A DNA stretch of 64,000 bases. It comes from Leisingera sp. NJS204 (GTDB lineage: Bacteria > Pseudomonadota > Alphaproteobacteria > Rhodobacterales > Rhodobacteraceae). The notes below the pieces were generated by a model, which saw only the letters and a program-made list of their open reading frames with translations, was not told the origin of the DNA and ran no database searches. Below, piece after piece: positions 8,588 to 17,318 of this stretch (position 1 is its first letter; each line of letters opens with the position of its first letter). The DNA is taken from contig NZ_CP035417.1 in NCBI RefSeq assembly GCF_004123675.1, positions 3,835,501-3,899,500 on the forward strand, read 5' to 3'. Position numbers and translations under genes: made by a program.

Positions 8588-11038
8588 TTAGGCCTTCACC
8601 CGCTCCGATTTCGGATCATACATCGGCTTCAGCGACGCCTCGGCCTTCACTTTCACACCGCAAACGTCGATCTCGTAGGTGGAGGCCAGCACATCGGCAG
8701 CCTTTTCGCCTTCGCACGGCACGTAACCCATGCCGATGGCAGCACCCAGGGTATGGCCGTAGCTGCCGGAGCTGAGGTAGCCCACGTATTTGCCGTCACG
8801 GATGATCGGCTCGTTGTGAAACAGCAGCGGCTCGGCATCGGTCAGTTTGAACTGAACCATACGGTTTTTCGGGCCGCTCTCCTTACGCTCCAGCACTGCT
8901 GCCTTGCCGATGAAGTCGTCCTTGTCGGTCTTCACCGCAAAGCCCAGGCCTGCGTCGATCACATTGTCCTCGCAGGTGATGTCGTGGCCGAAGTGGCGGA
9001 AGCCCTTCTCGATCCGGCAGCTGTCCATCATATGCATGCCGCAAAGCTTCAGCCCCATGTCCTGGCCTGCCTCGTGCAGCGTCTCAAATGCGTGGCCTGC
9101 CATGTCGGCACCGACATAGATTTCCCAGCCAAGTTCACCCACATAGGTCACGCGGTGCACACGGGCGAGCCCCATGCCCAGCTCAATCTCCTGCGCAGTG
9201 CCAAAGGGGTTCACCTCGTTGGAAAAATCATTGGGCGAGACTTTTTGCAGCAGTTTGCGGGCGTTTGGCCCCATCACCGCCAGTACGCCTTCGCCTGCGG
9301 TCACATCAGTGATAACCACCCGGTGGTCGCCCAGATGGCGCATCATCCAGGTCTGGTCGGCCAGACGGGTCACCGCCGGGGTCACCACCAGATAGGCGGC
9401 CTCCGACAGGCGGGTGACGGTCACATCGGCCTCAATCCCGCCGCGGGCGTTCAGGAACTGGGTATAGACGATCTTGCCCGCAGGCACCGACAGGTTGGCG
9501 CCGCAGATGTAGTTCAAGAAAGTTTCGGCATCCGGACCCTCGACGCGAATCTTGCCAAAGGAGGACATGTCGTACATGCCGACGTTTTCGCGGACTGCCT
9601 TGTGTTCAGCTGCCGAGTTTTCAAACCAGTTCTGGCGCTTCCAGCTGTACTGGTATTCGCGTTCCTGGCCCTCATTGGCGAACCAATTGGCACGCTCCCA
9701 GCCGCCGATTTCGCCCATCACCGCGCCCTGCTGCAGCAAGTGATGGTGGAACGGGGTGCGGCGCACGCCACGGGCGGTGGCCTTTTGTCGGTAGGGGTAA
9801 TGGTCGGCGTACAAGAGGCCCAGCGTCTCCTTGGAGCGCTCATACAGGTAGTGCTTGTTGCCCTGGAACGGGTGCATGCGGGAGATGTCCACGTCGCCAA
9901 GGTCGAACGGTTTCTGGCCGTCTTCCATCCACTGCGCCAGCGCCATGCCTGCGCCGCCCGCCGACTGGATGCCGATTGAGTTGAAGCCTGCAGCGACCCA
10001 GAAATTGTCCATCTCGGGCGCCAGGCCCAGGTGATAGGCATCATCCGGGGTAAAGGATTCCGGACCGTTAAAGAAGGTGTGGATGCCGGCCTCGGCCAGC
10101 ATCGGCATCCGGTTGCAGGCCGCTTCCAGGATCGGCTCGAAGTGGTCGAAATCCTCGGGCAGCTGGTCGAATTCAAACGTGTCCGGGATGCCGTTCATCG
10201 CCCAGGGTTTGGCGTTCGGTTCAAACGCGCCGAGCAGGATTTTTCCCGCGTCTTCCTTGTAGTAGGCACATTCGTCAGGCACCCGCAGCACCGGCATCTG
10301 GGTCAGACCGGTGATGCCTTCGGTCACGATGTAGAAATGCTCGCAAGCATGCAGCGGCACGTTGACGCCCGCCATGCGGCCAACCTCATGCCCCCACATG
10401 CCTGCGCAGTTCACCACCATGTCCGCCTCGATATGGCCCTGGGACTGGCCGTCGTCACTGGCCCAATCGACGCCGGTGACGCGGCGGCCGTCCTTGGAGA
10501 TGCCGGTGACCTTGATCCGTTCCTTGACCAGCGCGCCGCGCTGGCGGGCGCCTTTGGCCAGGGCCAGCGCGATGTTGGCCGGATCCCCCTGCCCGTCTTT
10601 CGGCAGCCACACGCCGGCAGTCACATCGCCGACATTCAGGTGCTCATAGCGGGTTTTCACTTCCTCGGGGGAGATTTCCTCAACCTCGACACCGAATGCG
10701 CGCGCCATGGCGGCCTGGCGGAATATCTCTTCCTTGCGTTCTTCGGTCAGGGCAACGGTGATCGAGCCACAGCGCTTGAAGCCGGTGGCGACGCCGGTTT
10801 CCTCTTCCAGCGCGCCATAAAGCTCCTGGCTGTATTTCGCCAGCTTGGTCATATTGGCGGTGGCGCGCAGCTGGGCGATCAGGCCCGCAGCGTGCCAAGT
10901 GGTGCCGGAGGTCAGCTGTTTACGCTCCAGCAGCACCACATCTTTCCAGCCCAGTTTGGTCAGGTGATAGGCCACCGAGCAGCCGATCACGCCGCCGCCG
11001 ATAATAACCACGCGGGCCTTGTTGGGAAGATCGCTCAT
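8588..11038 (-). CDS. FAD-dependent dimethylglycine/sarcosine dehydrogenase-type enzyme with GcvT domain (copy 1)
   Basis: The 816-residue protein oxidatively demethylates an N-methyl amine such as dimethylglycine or sarcosine. The N-terminal DAO domain has the dinucleotide motif GGGVIG (residues 14-19) and TWHAAG, whose His49 matches the residue that covalently holds FAD in mitochondrial DMGDH. A middle FAO_M region follows, then a GcvT aminomethyltransferase domain (about 440-710) and its C-terminal barrel, which channel the one-carbon unit to tetrahydrofolate. The start has GGAGCGATGAT upstream. Neighbours are a GlxA/AraC regulator and a homocysteine methyltransferase, pointing to glycine betaine catabolism. 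Whether this copy prefers dimethylglycine or sarcosine cannot be decided from sequence. Confidence 0.85.
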   Translation of the reverse strand: MSDLPNKARVVIIGGGVIGCSVAYHLTKLGWKDVVLLERKQLTSGTTWHAAGLIAQLRATANMTKLAKYSQELYGALEEETGVATGFKRCGSITVALTEERKEEIFRQAAMARAFGVEVEEISPEEVKTRYEHLNVGDVTAGVWLPKDGQGDPANIALALAKGARQRGALVKERIKVTGISKDGRRVTGVDWASDDGQSQGHIEADMVVNCAGMWGHEVGRMAGVNVPLHACEHFYIVTEGITGLTQMPVLRVPDECAYYKEDAGKILLGAFEPNAKPWAMNGIPDTFEFDQLPEDFDHFEPILEAACNRMPMLAEAGIHTFFNGPESFTPDDAYHLGLAPEMDNFWVAAGFNSIGIQSAGGAGMALAQWMEDGQKPFDLGDVDISRMHPFQGNKHYLYERSKETLGLLYADHYPYRQKATARGVRRTPFHHHLLQQGAVMGEIGGWERANWFANEGQEREYQYSWKRQNWFENSAAEHKAVRENVGMYDMSSFGKIRVEGPDAETFLNYICGANLSVPAGKIVYTQFLNARGGIEADVTVTRLSEAAYLVVTPAVTRLADQTWMMRHLGDHRVVITDVTAGEGVLAVMGPNARKLLQKVSPNDFSNEVNPFGTAQEIELGMGLARVHRVTYVGELGWEIYVGADMAGHAFETLHEAGQDMGLKLCGMHMMDSCRIEKGFRHFGHDITCEDNVIDAGLGFAVKTDKDDFIGKAAVLERKESGPKNRMVQFKLTDAEPLLFHNEPIIRDGKYVGYLSSGSYGHTLGAAIGMGYVPCEGEKAADVLASTYEIDVCGVKVKAEASLKPMYDPKSERVKA

Positions 11039-11121
11039 ATCATCGCTCCACAGTCAGTGTTTGCGTCTGATTACCATGAAAAGGCGGCGTAAAATGCATC
11101 AAAAACGCCAAGCTTCCCTCG

Positions 11122-12135
11122 CTATTCTCCGGCTTTGAGGATATTTCCGGAACCGTCCTCCCCCAGCCGGCGGCGCTTGCGCAGGGTAAAGGGGGTGATG
11201 CCGAAGAAGCTTTTGTAGAGCGAGGAGAAGCCATTCGGGAAGCCGCAAGCAAGACCGATCTCCCGCACGCTCATGGTGGTGTTGAGCAACAGATTGTTGG
11301 CCTTGGAAAGGCGCATTTCGCGGTAGAACCCGTTGGGCGTGGTGCCGAGGAATGTCTTGAACTTGCGCTCCAGCGAGCGGGTGGAAATGCCAAGCTCATC
11401 CACGATTTCGCTGATCGGCACCGGTTCCTCGATATTGTCCTGCATGATGCGGATGCAGTGATCCAGGTCGCTGTCGCCGGTGATCGTCGGCTTGGCGCCG
11501 GCAAAGGGCTGCAGCGAGGAGAAGTCGCGCACCTGCTCGTGCAGCATAATGTTGGCAACGGTCATCTGCGCCGCGGCCGAGGTCAGCCGCCCGACCAGCG
11601 CCAGCACGATATCCACGGTGGACCCCATGCCGGCGCAGGTCACCACCAGCCCGTCTTCGCTGGCCAGCGCATGGCTGGAATCGTTCAGCCCCATACGTTC
11701 GCGCAGCAGCGCGGAGTTTTCCCAATGCGTCGTCAAGCGGCCGGCCGCGCCGCCCTGGTCGCGGATGTAGCGGGCTGCAGCCTCGGCCAGCAGATAGACC
11801 TTGCCGCCGCGCGAGGTGTAGCTGGAGATCACCCGGCCCAGGCTGAGACCGGGGTGGTCCGGATCCGAGTTGCCAAGGAAGAAGGCAAAATCCGCAGCAG
11901 GCTTAACCGCAAAAGGTTCGGTATCAACGCTGAGGCCCGCCTTGCAGCCGACGCGCCCGCCCTGCAGGGACCGCATGGTCCATTTGAAAGGCGGCTGCGC
12001 CAGCACCCGGTTGGCGATCCGCAGCACTTCGACCACGGCCGACATTTCCGTCAGCACAAATCCTTCGCTGACGATAATGTCGATACTCCAGACCCGGGCC
12101 GGATCCGCGGTTTTGAGATTGTCCTGCGTTGCCAT
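11122..12135 (-). CDS. GlxA family (AraC-type) transcriptional regulator
   Basis: From the ATG at 12135, preceded by GGGGGATCAGC, the protein has 337 residues. Residues about 15-200 form a DJ-1/PfpI-like (glutamine-amidotransferase-like) sensing domain, and the C-terminus is a double helix-turn-helix AraC domain (ISEIVDELGISTRSLERKFK and REIGLACGFPNGFSSLYKSFF). This architecture is that of GbdR-type activators of glycine betaine and dimethylglycine catabolism in other proteobacteria. It sits 23 bp after the homocysteine methyltransferase gene and 83 bp before copy 1 of the dehydrogenase, so local control of betaine catabolism is the most likely role. Confidence 0.85.
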   Translation of the reverse strand: MATQDNLKTADPARVWSIDIIVSEGFVLTEMSAVVEVLRIANRVLAQPPFKWTMRSLQGGRVGCKAGLSVDTEPFAVKPAADFAFFLGNSDPDHPGLSLGRVISSYTSRGGKVYLLAEAAARYIRDQGGAAGRLTTHWENSALLRERMGLNDSSHALASEDGLVVTCAGMGSTVDIVLALVGRLTSAAAQMTVANIMLHEQVRDFSSLQPFAGAKPTITGDSDLDHCIRIMQDNIEEPVPISEIVDELGISTRSLERKFKTFLGTTPNGFYREMRLSKANNLLLNTTMSVREIGLACGFPNGFSSLYKSFFGITPFTLRKRRRLGEDGSGNILKAGE

Positions 12136-12158
12136 GCTGATCCCCCTGTCAGACGATG

Positions 12159-13055
12159 TCAGACGATCCGATGCCCGGCCGCGCGCAGCTGACGGGCCAG
12201 TTCGGCGATGTGTTCCGGGCCAACCTCGCAGCAGCCGCCGGTGATGGTGGCCCCTTGCGCAACCCAACCCATGGCAAATTCCGCATAGGCCACTGGCCCC
12301 AGGTCCTGACGCTGTTCCAGCGCATCCACGGTGGGGGCGTCCTTCAGGAAGCCCTCAGATATCCGGGTGAAACCGTTGGCATAGGCCCCGTAAGGTTTGC
12401 CAAAAGCTTTGACGATCTCCAAACCCTCGCCGATGACCTCGGGCCGGGAACAGTTGAGCAGAACCGCATCGGGCTGGAATTCCTCAACCAGCGGGGCCAG
12501 CGCGGCAAGCGGCTCACCCGAGCGCAGCAAGGTGCCGTCCTCGTCTGAAACAGAGGCCGCCAGCCAGACCGGTTTGTCCGTACCCGCACAGCCCAGCAGC
12601 GCGCCTTTGGCATGTTCCAGCGAGGCGACGGTTTCGATCAGGAACAGATCCGCCGAAGGCTCCAGCAGTTTGACCAGTTCTGCGTAAACTGGTTTCGCCT
12701 CATCAGGCGGCGGGCAAATGTCAGGCCGGTAAGATGCGATCAACGGACCAAGCGCTGCCGCGACACGGCCCGATCCATGGGTGTCCCGCGCGGTTACCGC
12801 TTGCGCGGCGGCTTTGTTCAGAAGCTCTGTGAAATGATCTTCCAGACCGGCGCGCTGCAACCGGTCGCGCAGAACCGCATAGGTGTTTGTTGTGGCAATC
12901 GTGGCGCCTGCGGCAAAGTAATCGGCATGGATGGCGCCGACCACCCCGGGCCGGTCGACCATCACCGCAGTGGACCACAAAGGGGTTGCGCGGTCGCCGG
13001 ACCGTTTGACAACCTCCTGCCCGATCGAGCCATCCAGAAGCGTGATCTCAGCCAT
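12159..13055 (-). CDS. Homocysteine S-methyltransferase (betaine-homocysteine methyltransferase-like)
   Basis: This 298-residue zinc enzyme moves a methyl group to homocysteine to make methionine. The three zinc-binding cysteines are visible as NCSRPE (Cys202) and GGCCEVGPEHI (Cys275 and Cys276), within a TIM barrel that opens with LLDGSIGQE and includes TNTYAVLRDRL. The family includes betaine- and S-methylmethionine-dependent enzymes; the surrounding dimethylglycine/sarcosine dehydrogenases favour betaine as donor, which would yield dimethylglycine for the neighbours. It is read in the same direction as the GlxA regulator downstream. An AAGGA element precedes the ATG. Confidence 0.82.
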   Translation of the reverse strand: MAEITLLDGSIGQEVVKRSGDRATPLWSTAVMVDRPGVVGAIHADYFAAGATIATTNTYAVLRDRLQRAGLEDHFTELLNKAAAQAVTARDTHGSGRVAAALGPLIASYRPDICPPPDEAKPVYAELVKLLEPSADLFLIETVASLEHAKGALLGCAGTDKPVWLAASVSDEDGTLLRSGEPLAALAPLVEEFQPDAVLLNCSRPEVIGEGLEIVKAFGKPYGAYANGFTRISEGFLKDAPTVDALEQRQDLGPVAYAEFAMGWVAQGATITGGCCEVGPEHIAELARQLRAAGHRIV

Positions 13056-13140
13056 AGCAAACAGTCCTTTGTGCGGGTTGCCTTACGCCGCCAGGATACA
13101 GGAAACGATCCGGCGGCGCAGGCTGTCTTTCATTAAGTAC

Positions 13141-13167
13141 CAGCCCGGATCATTGCGATCCGGGCTG
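13141..13167 (-). terminator. Strong hairpin between dehydrogenase copy 2 and methyltransferase
   Basis: CAGCCCGGATC and GATCCGGGCTG form a perfect 11-bp stem with a 5-nt ATTGC loop, 12 bp past the stop of dehydrogenase copy 2. There is no strong T-run, so it could be a partial terminator or an RNA-stabilising 3' structure between operon halves. Confidence 0.6.
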
Positions 13168-13178
13168 ATGCCATTTGA

Positions 13179-15626
13179 TCAGGCGCGCAGGCGCTCGTTG
13201 GCCGGATCCCACAGCGGTTCGTCTTTTTGAACCACGGCTCGGCATTTCTGCCCGTAGATTTCAACCTCCAGCTCGGTGCCCGGCACGGCCAGTTCGCTGC
13301 GCACCATGCCCAGCGCGATGGAGGCGCCCACGCGATAGCCCCAGTCTCCGCTCGTGGTCTCGCCCACGATCTCGCCATCCTTGGAGATGCAGGACATATA
13401 AGGCGCATCCGCATCGCCGGCTTCGACGATCATGGTGACAAAAGACTTTTTCACGCCCTGCTGCTTTTCGCTTTGGATTGCGGCCTTGCCCGGGAAATCC
13501 TGCGGCTTGTCGAGTTTGACAAAGCGCTCCAGCCCGCCTTCGAGCAGCGAGTAATCGGTGCTGAGGTCACCCTTCCAGGTGCGATAGCCCTTTTCGATCC
13601 GCAAGGAGTTCAGCGCATACATGCCAAACGGTTTGGCGCCGCCTTCGATCAGCGCCGCATAGATCCCGGCCTGATGCGCGTTGGCGCAGTGTACTTCCCA
13701 GCCGAGTTCGCCGGCATAAGATACGCGCGCCAGGAAGGCAGGTTTACCCGCGACCGTGGCCTCCTGATGGGTCAGCCAGCCCAGCGACAGGTCGGCGTCA
13801 GAGATGCCCGCAAACAGTTCCCGCGACTTCGGACCGGTGACAATCATCGTCGCAAAATCGGTGGTGCGGTCGGTCAGGGTCAGGCCTGCGGGCAGCGCCT
13901 TGCGCAGGATCTCGAAGTCATGCCACTGGGCCGAGCCTGCGGTGATCATGGTGAAGTGGTCTTCACCATGACGAATACAGGACATCTCGGTCAGGATCCG
14001 GCCGCGGTCGTCCGAGACATAGACCAGGTTCATCCGGCCGACCTTGGGCAACCCGCCGGTCACCAGGCCGCGCAGGAATTCCGCGGCGCCTTCGCCGTCC
14101 AGGTTGAAGCGGGAGAAGCCCGGCAGGTCCAGCACGCCGACACCGTCGCGGACCGCTTCGCATTCTTCCTTGATGCGCTGTTGCCACGGACCGGAGCGTC
14201 CCCAGGTATGGGTGGCCTCTTCGGAGGTGTCGTCACCGGGTTTGGCAAACCAATTGGCGCGTTCCCAGCCGTTGTAGGCCCCCATCTGGCCGCCCAGTTC
14301 GGTGATTTTGGCATGCACCTGGCTGACCTTCTTGCCGCGCGCGGCCGGCCATTCGTGGTGCGGGAAGTGCATGGCGTATTCGTTGCCGTAAACTTCCATG
14401 CCTTTTTTGTTGCAGTAATCCTGGTCTGTGTAGTCGGTGTAGCGGCGCGGATCGACCGCCCACATGTCCCACTCGGTCTGGCCGTCGACAATCCATTCCG
14501 CCAGCACCTTGCCGGCACCGCCGCCTTGGGCGATGCCGAAGGTAAAGACGCACGCCTCGAACGCATTGTCGACACCCGGCATCGGGCCGATCAGTGGCAG
14601 CCCGTCGGGGGCATAGGGAATCGGGCCGTTGATGACGCTAGACACGCCAGAGGATGCCATCAGCGGCACCCGCTCCATGGCGTCGGTCACGATGTCCTCA
14701 ATCCGGTCCAGATCGTCCGACCACAGCTGGAACGAGAAATCCTCCGGCATCGGATCGTCCTCGGTCATCCAGTAACCGCGGCAATTCGGCTCGTACGGGC
14801 CGAGGTTGTAGCCGTTCTTTTCCTGGCGCAGATAGTAAGAGACATCCACGTCGCGGATCAGCGGCAGCTTCTTGCCGTGCTCCTTGCTCCAGGCCTCGAC
14901 TTCATCGATCTGCTCGGTCAACAGATATTGGTGCGACATCACCATCATCGGCACGGTGCGGCCGCCGTATTCCTTGAACCACTCGCCGACACGCTGGGCG
15001 TAGTAGCCGGCGGCGTTGACCACATAGTCACATTTGATGTCGCCCTTCTCGGTGTGCACGACCCAGGTCTTGTCTTCTTTCTGGGTCACGCCGGTTGCCG
15101 GGCAGAAGCGGATAATCTTCTGACCCATGTCGCGTGCGCCCTTGGCCAGCGCCTGGGTCACCTGTGCCGGGTCGATGTCGCCATCGGACGGATCCCACAG
15201 CACACCTTCCAGATCGTGGGTTTCCAGGAACGGGTAGTTCTCCTTGGCCTGCTCAGGCGTCCACATCTCCATTTCGATGCCCTGGTAGCGGCCCATTGAG
15301 CAGGCACGCTCGAACTCCTGCATCCGCTCCTTGGTATGGCCCAGGCGGATCGAGCCGGACTGGTGATAATTCATCGGGTAATCAACTTCGTCACCCAGCC
15401 GCGCATACAGTTCGGTCGAATACCGCTGCATGTTCATGATCGCCCAGGAGGTCGAGAAGGTCGGCACATTGCCCGCCGCATGCCAGGTCGAGCCGGCAGT
15501 CAGCTCGTTCTTCTCCAAAAGCACACAATCGGTCCAGCCTTTCTTGGCCAGATGATAAAGCGACGAGGCGCCGATGACACCGCCGCCGATGATGACCACG
15601 CGGGCCTTGGTTGGAAAATCAGACAT
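13179..15626 (-). CDS. FAD-dependent dimethylglycine/sarcosine dehydrogenase-type enzyme with GcvT domain (copy 2)
   Basis: This 815-residue protein is a paralogue of copy 1, with the same layout: GGGVIG (residues 14-19), TWHAAG with a putative covalent-FAD histidine at position 49, FAO_M region, then GcvT and GcvT C-terminal domains (about 440-815). The two differ strongly in the substrate-domain loops (here an NVPTFSTSWAIMNMQRYSTEL segment after the FAD histidine, against LIAQLRATANMTKLAKYSQEL in copy 1), suggesting different substrates. One probably acts on dimethylglycine and the other on sarcosine or a related N-methyl compound. GGGAGCGAAC precedes the ATG. It follows the GFA-family gene by 15 bp in an apparent operon. 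Confidence 0.85.
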   Translation of the reverse strand: MSDFPTKARVVIIGGGVIGASSLYHLAKKGWTDCVLLEKNELTAGSTWHAAGNVPTFSTSWAIMNMQRYSTELYARLGDEVDYPMNYHQSGSIRLGHTKERMQEFERACSMGRYQGIEMEMWTPEQAKENYPFLETHDLEGVLWDPSDGDIDPAQVTQALAKGARDMGQKIIRFCPATGVTQKEDKTWVVHTEKGDIKCDYVVNAAGYYAQRVGEWFKEYGGRTVPMMVMSHQYLLTEQIDEVEAWSKEHGKKLPLIRDVDVSYYLRQEKNGYNLGPYEPNCRGYWMTEDDPMPEDFSFQLWSDDLDRIEDIVTDAMERVPLMASSGVSSVINGPIPYAPDGLPLIGPMPGVDNAFEACVFTFGIAQGGGAGKVLAEWIVDGQTEWDMWAVDPRRYTDYTDQDYCNKKGMEVYGNEYAMHFPHHEWPAARGKKVSQVHAKITELGGQMGAYNGWERANWFAKPGDDTSEEATHTWGRSGPWQQRIKEECEAVRDGVGVLDLPGFSRFNLDGEGAAEFLRGLVTGGLPKVGRMNLVYVSDDRGRILTEMSCIRHGEDHFTMITAGSAQWHDFEILRKALPAGLTLTDRTTDFATMIVTGPKSRELFAGISDADLSLGWLTHQEATVAGKPAFLARVSYAGELGWEVHCANAHQAGIYAALIEGGAKPFGMYALNSLRIEKGYRTWKGDLSTDYSLLEGGLERFVKLDKPQDFPGKAAIQSEKQQGVKKSFVTMIVEAGDADAPYMSCISKDGEIVGETTSGDWGYRVGASIALGMVRSELAVPGTELEVEIYGQKCRAVVQKDEPLWDPANERLRA

Positions 15627-15641
15627 GTTCGCTCCCTAATC

Positions 15642-16013
15642 TCAGTCTTCTTGCGGCACGCCGTCCGCAATCTCGTAGTAGTCGCCCTTGGAGGCGGCAA
15701 AGATGTGCTTTTCGACGCTGAGACCGGTGTTCCCGTCGACAGCGCCCAAAGCGAAACTTGTGGTGTCTTCGTCATGCGCCTTCCAAAACAGGAAGGATCC
15801 GCAGCGCGGGCAGCTGCCGCGCTTGGCCGCTGCGCTGGCTTCAAACCAGCTGACCGGACCGGTGATATTGAGGTCTTGGTCGCGCACATAGGCCGAAGAC
15901 CAGATGCCGCCCGACTGCTTGCGGCACTGGCTGCAATGGCACATGGACGCGCCTTTGGGCTGTGCTGCGGTATCAAAGCGGATATCACCGCAGAGGCAGG
16001 ATCCCTTGATCAT
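15642..16013 (-). CDS. GFA family (glutathione-dependent formaldehyde-activating enzyme-like) protein
   Basis: The 123-residue protein has the zinc-binding cysteine pattern of the GFA family: Cys6/Cys8 in SCLCGDIRF, Cys25/Cys27/Cys30 in CHCSQCRKQSG and Cys68/Cys71 in CPRCGSFLFW. Founding members were described as condensing formaldehyde with glutathione, although many relatives have unproven function. Its place directly upstream of a demethylating dehydrogenase, whose reaction can release formaldehyde, makes a detoxifying role sensible. A perfect AGGAGGT ribosome site precedes the ATG, and the XRE-cupin gene ends 9 bp upstream. Confidence 0.85.
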   Translation of the reverse strand: MIKGSCLCGDIRFDTAAQPKGASMCHCSQCRKQSGGIWSSAYVRDQDLNITGPVSWFEASAAAKRGSCPRCGSFLFWKAHDEDTTSFALGAVDGNTGLSVEKHIFAASKGDYYEIADGVPQED

Positions 16014-16022
16014 CGAGACCTC

Positions 16023-16592
16023 CTAATACACCGGCGGTGCAATCACCCAGACGGCCACTGCGGGTACGTCATAGGGATTCGACCACTGATAAGGCTCATG
16101 CTTGATCCGGAAGCTGTCGCCCGGGCCAACGGTGAAGCTGCGGCCCCCGATCAGCAGATCCAGCTTACCCGAGATCACATAGCCAACCTCTTGCGTCGGC
16201 CGGTGGGCCGGTGTCTGCATGCTTGATTTCGGGCGGAAGGTGGAATGCACCATCTCGAAATCATCCGTCAAGTCGGGCGACAGCAGCTCTTCGATCAGCC
16301 CTTCCTCGCCCGAGCCCATCGGACGGCGCGAGCCTGCGCGAACAATATAGCCATGCTCATCCGCCGGAGCGCCGGTATGGGCAAACAGCATCGACATCGG
16401 CACACCCAGGGCCTCGGCAATCTGGCGCAGGTCGGAAATCGAAGGTTCGGACATGTCCCGCTCAACCTGGCTGAGCCAGCCAACCGAGCGGTTCAGCATC
16501 GCCGCGATATCCGACAGCGTCAGCCCGCGCGCCTTGCGCAAGGCCCGGATGTCCGCCCCCAGTGTCGCCGCTGCCAGGGTTTGATCGTTCAC
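16023..16592 (-). CDS. XRE family regulator with C-terminal cupin domain
   Basis: From the GTG at 16592 the protein has 189 residues: an N-terminal XRE/HipB helix-turn-helix (about residues 8-62; LRKARGLTLSDIAAMLNRSVGWLSQVERDMSEPSI region) and a C-terminal cupin barrel (about 110-185; HRPTQEVGYVISGKL). Such regulators bind small metabolites in the cupin and control nearby catabolic genes. I chose the GTG since GGGGAGAGAG lies just upstream; an ATG at 16673 would force translation through an inverted repeat that looks like an operator. It is the first gene of the unit with GFA and dehydrogenase copy 2, so it probably autoregulates that operon. Confidence 0.85.
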   Translation of the reverse strand: MNDQTLAAATLGADIRALRKARGLTLSDIAAMLNRSVGWLSQVERDMSEPSISDLRQIAEALGVPMSMLFAHTGAPADEHGYIVRAGSRRPMGSGEEGLIEELLSPDLTDDFEMVHSTFRPKSSMQTPAHRPTQEVGYVISGKLDLLIGGRSFTVGPGDSFRIKHEPYQWSNPYDVPAVAVWVIAPPVY

Positions 16593-16607
16593 CGGCTCTC
16601 TCCCCGC

Positions 16608-16654
16608 TCGTGAAAAAATGCTCTCGTTTTTCACGATGCCTTGGGATCGTGAAA
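16608..16654 (-). promoter_or_regulatory. Likely operator of the XRE-cupin regulator
   Basis: TCGTGAAAAA at 16608-16617 and TTTTTCACGA at 16627-16636 are perfect inverted arms 9 bp apart, and a third half-site TCGTGAAA follows at 16647-16654. The set lies 16 bp upstream of the regulator's GTG. Its position favours autorepression of the XRE-GFA-dehydrogenase operon. Confidence 0.65.
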
Positions 16655-16692
16655 TTTCCAAGCCTTTTTTCATGCACTGGCCGCGAACCAGG

Positions 16693-16720
16693 AAAAAACC
16701 CAGCGCCTTCAGGCACCGGG
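16693..16720 (-). terminator. Intrinsic terminator after the fRMsr gene
   Basis: On the minus strand CCCGGTGCC-TGAA-GGCGCTGGG folds into a 9-bp stem with two G-U pairs and is followed by six T residues. It ends the leftward thiolase/fRMsr transcript before the XRE operon promoter. Confidence 0.75.
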
Positions 16721-16722
16721 CT

Positions 16723-16750
16723 GCTTCTTTCTGGGTGAAAATACCCTGGG
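16723..16750 (-). repeat. Recurrent intergenic motif (copy 2, diverged)
   Basis: On the minus strand this reads CCCAGGGTATTTTCACCC then AGAAAGAAGC, a diverged form of the GAGTATTTTT...AAGATGAA motif at 7111-7135 and 17319-17342. It lies between the fRMsr stop and its terminator. Confidence 0.35.
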
Positions 16751-16793
16751 GTGAGGCCGCAAGGCCGAGGGGCTAAGCCCCTGCAAGCGCGAA

Positions 16794-17249
16794 TCAGTTG
16801 CGGCTGAAGACCTGCCGCAGGATTACTGCCAGCTGCTCAGCATCTTCCTGAGTAAAGGCGTCCGGCTGGTCGCTGTCGATATCGAAAACCCCGATCAGCG
16901 CGCCTGCGGCATTCCAAACCGGCAATACCAGTTCCGACCGGGTGGAAGAAGCGCAGGCAATATGGCCGGGAAAGGTCTCCACATCCGCCACCAGCTGCAC
17001 CTCTCCGGTGCGTGCCGCCGCGCCGCAAACGCCGCGGGAGAACGGGATCTGCAAACAGCCGTGCCCGCCCTGATACGGGCCGATCTTCAGCAATTCCGGT
17101 GCAACGGCGCGGTAAAAGCCGGTCCAGTCGAACCGGTCGTCGGCGTGATACACTTCGCAGGCGACAGTGGCCATCAGCGCAACCTCATCCGTTTCGCCAG
17201 CAGTCAGCGACGCGATGGTCTTGGCAAGGGTTCCGAAATCAGCCTGCAT
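16794..17249 (-). CDS. msrC: Free methionine-(R)-sulfoxide reductase (GAF domain)
   Basis: The 151-residue cytoplasmic GAF-domain enzyme reduces free methionine-R-sulfoxide. Three cysteines at 65, 75 and 99 (GGHGCLQIPFSRGVCGAAA and HIACASSTRSE) have exactly the 10 and 24 residue spacing of Cys84, Cys94 and Cys118 of the characterised Escherichia coli enzyme. The ATG at 17249 with GGAGAGGCGGGC upstream gives the usual length. It is read in the same direction as the thiolase upstream with a 95-bp gap. Confidence 0.9.
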   Translation of the reverse strand: MQADFGTLAKTIASLTAGETDEVALMATVACEVYHADDRFDWTGFYRAVAPELLKIGPYQGGHGCLQIPFSRGVCGAAARTGEVQLVADVETFPGHIACASSTRSELVLPVWNAAGALIGVFDIDSDQPDAFTQEDAEQLAVILRQVFSRN

Positions 17250-17318
17250 GCCCGCCTCTCCTTCAACGCATTGAGGGGGCTGTCTGCCCCCTCTTGACCT
17301 GACGGTCAATTCACCCCC

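Noticed and set aside
13227-15299. A 690-codon open frame opposite dehydrogenase copy 2
   Set aside because: Same reason: the minus-strand gene has full domain motifs, whereas the antisense frame is rich in His, Arg and Gln without recognisable motifs.
16593-16673. N-terminal extension of the XRE-cupin protein from ATG 16673
   Set aside because: It would place a perfect inverted repeat in the coding region and lacks a ribosome site; the GTG start with GGGGAGAG is better.
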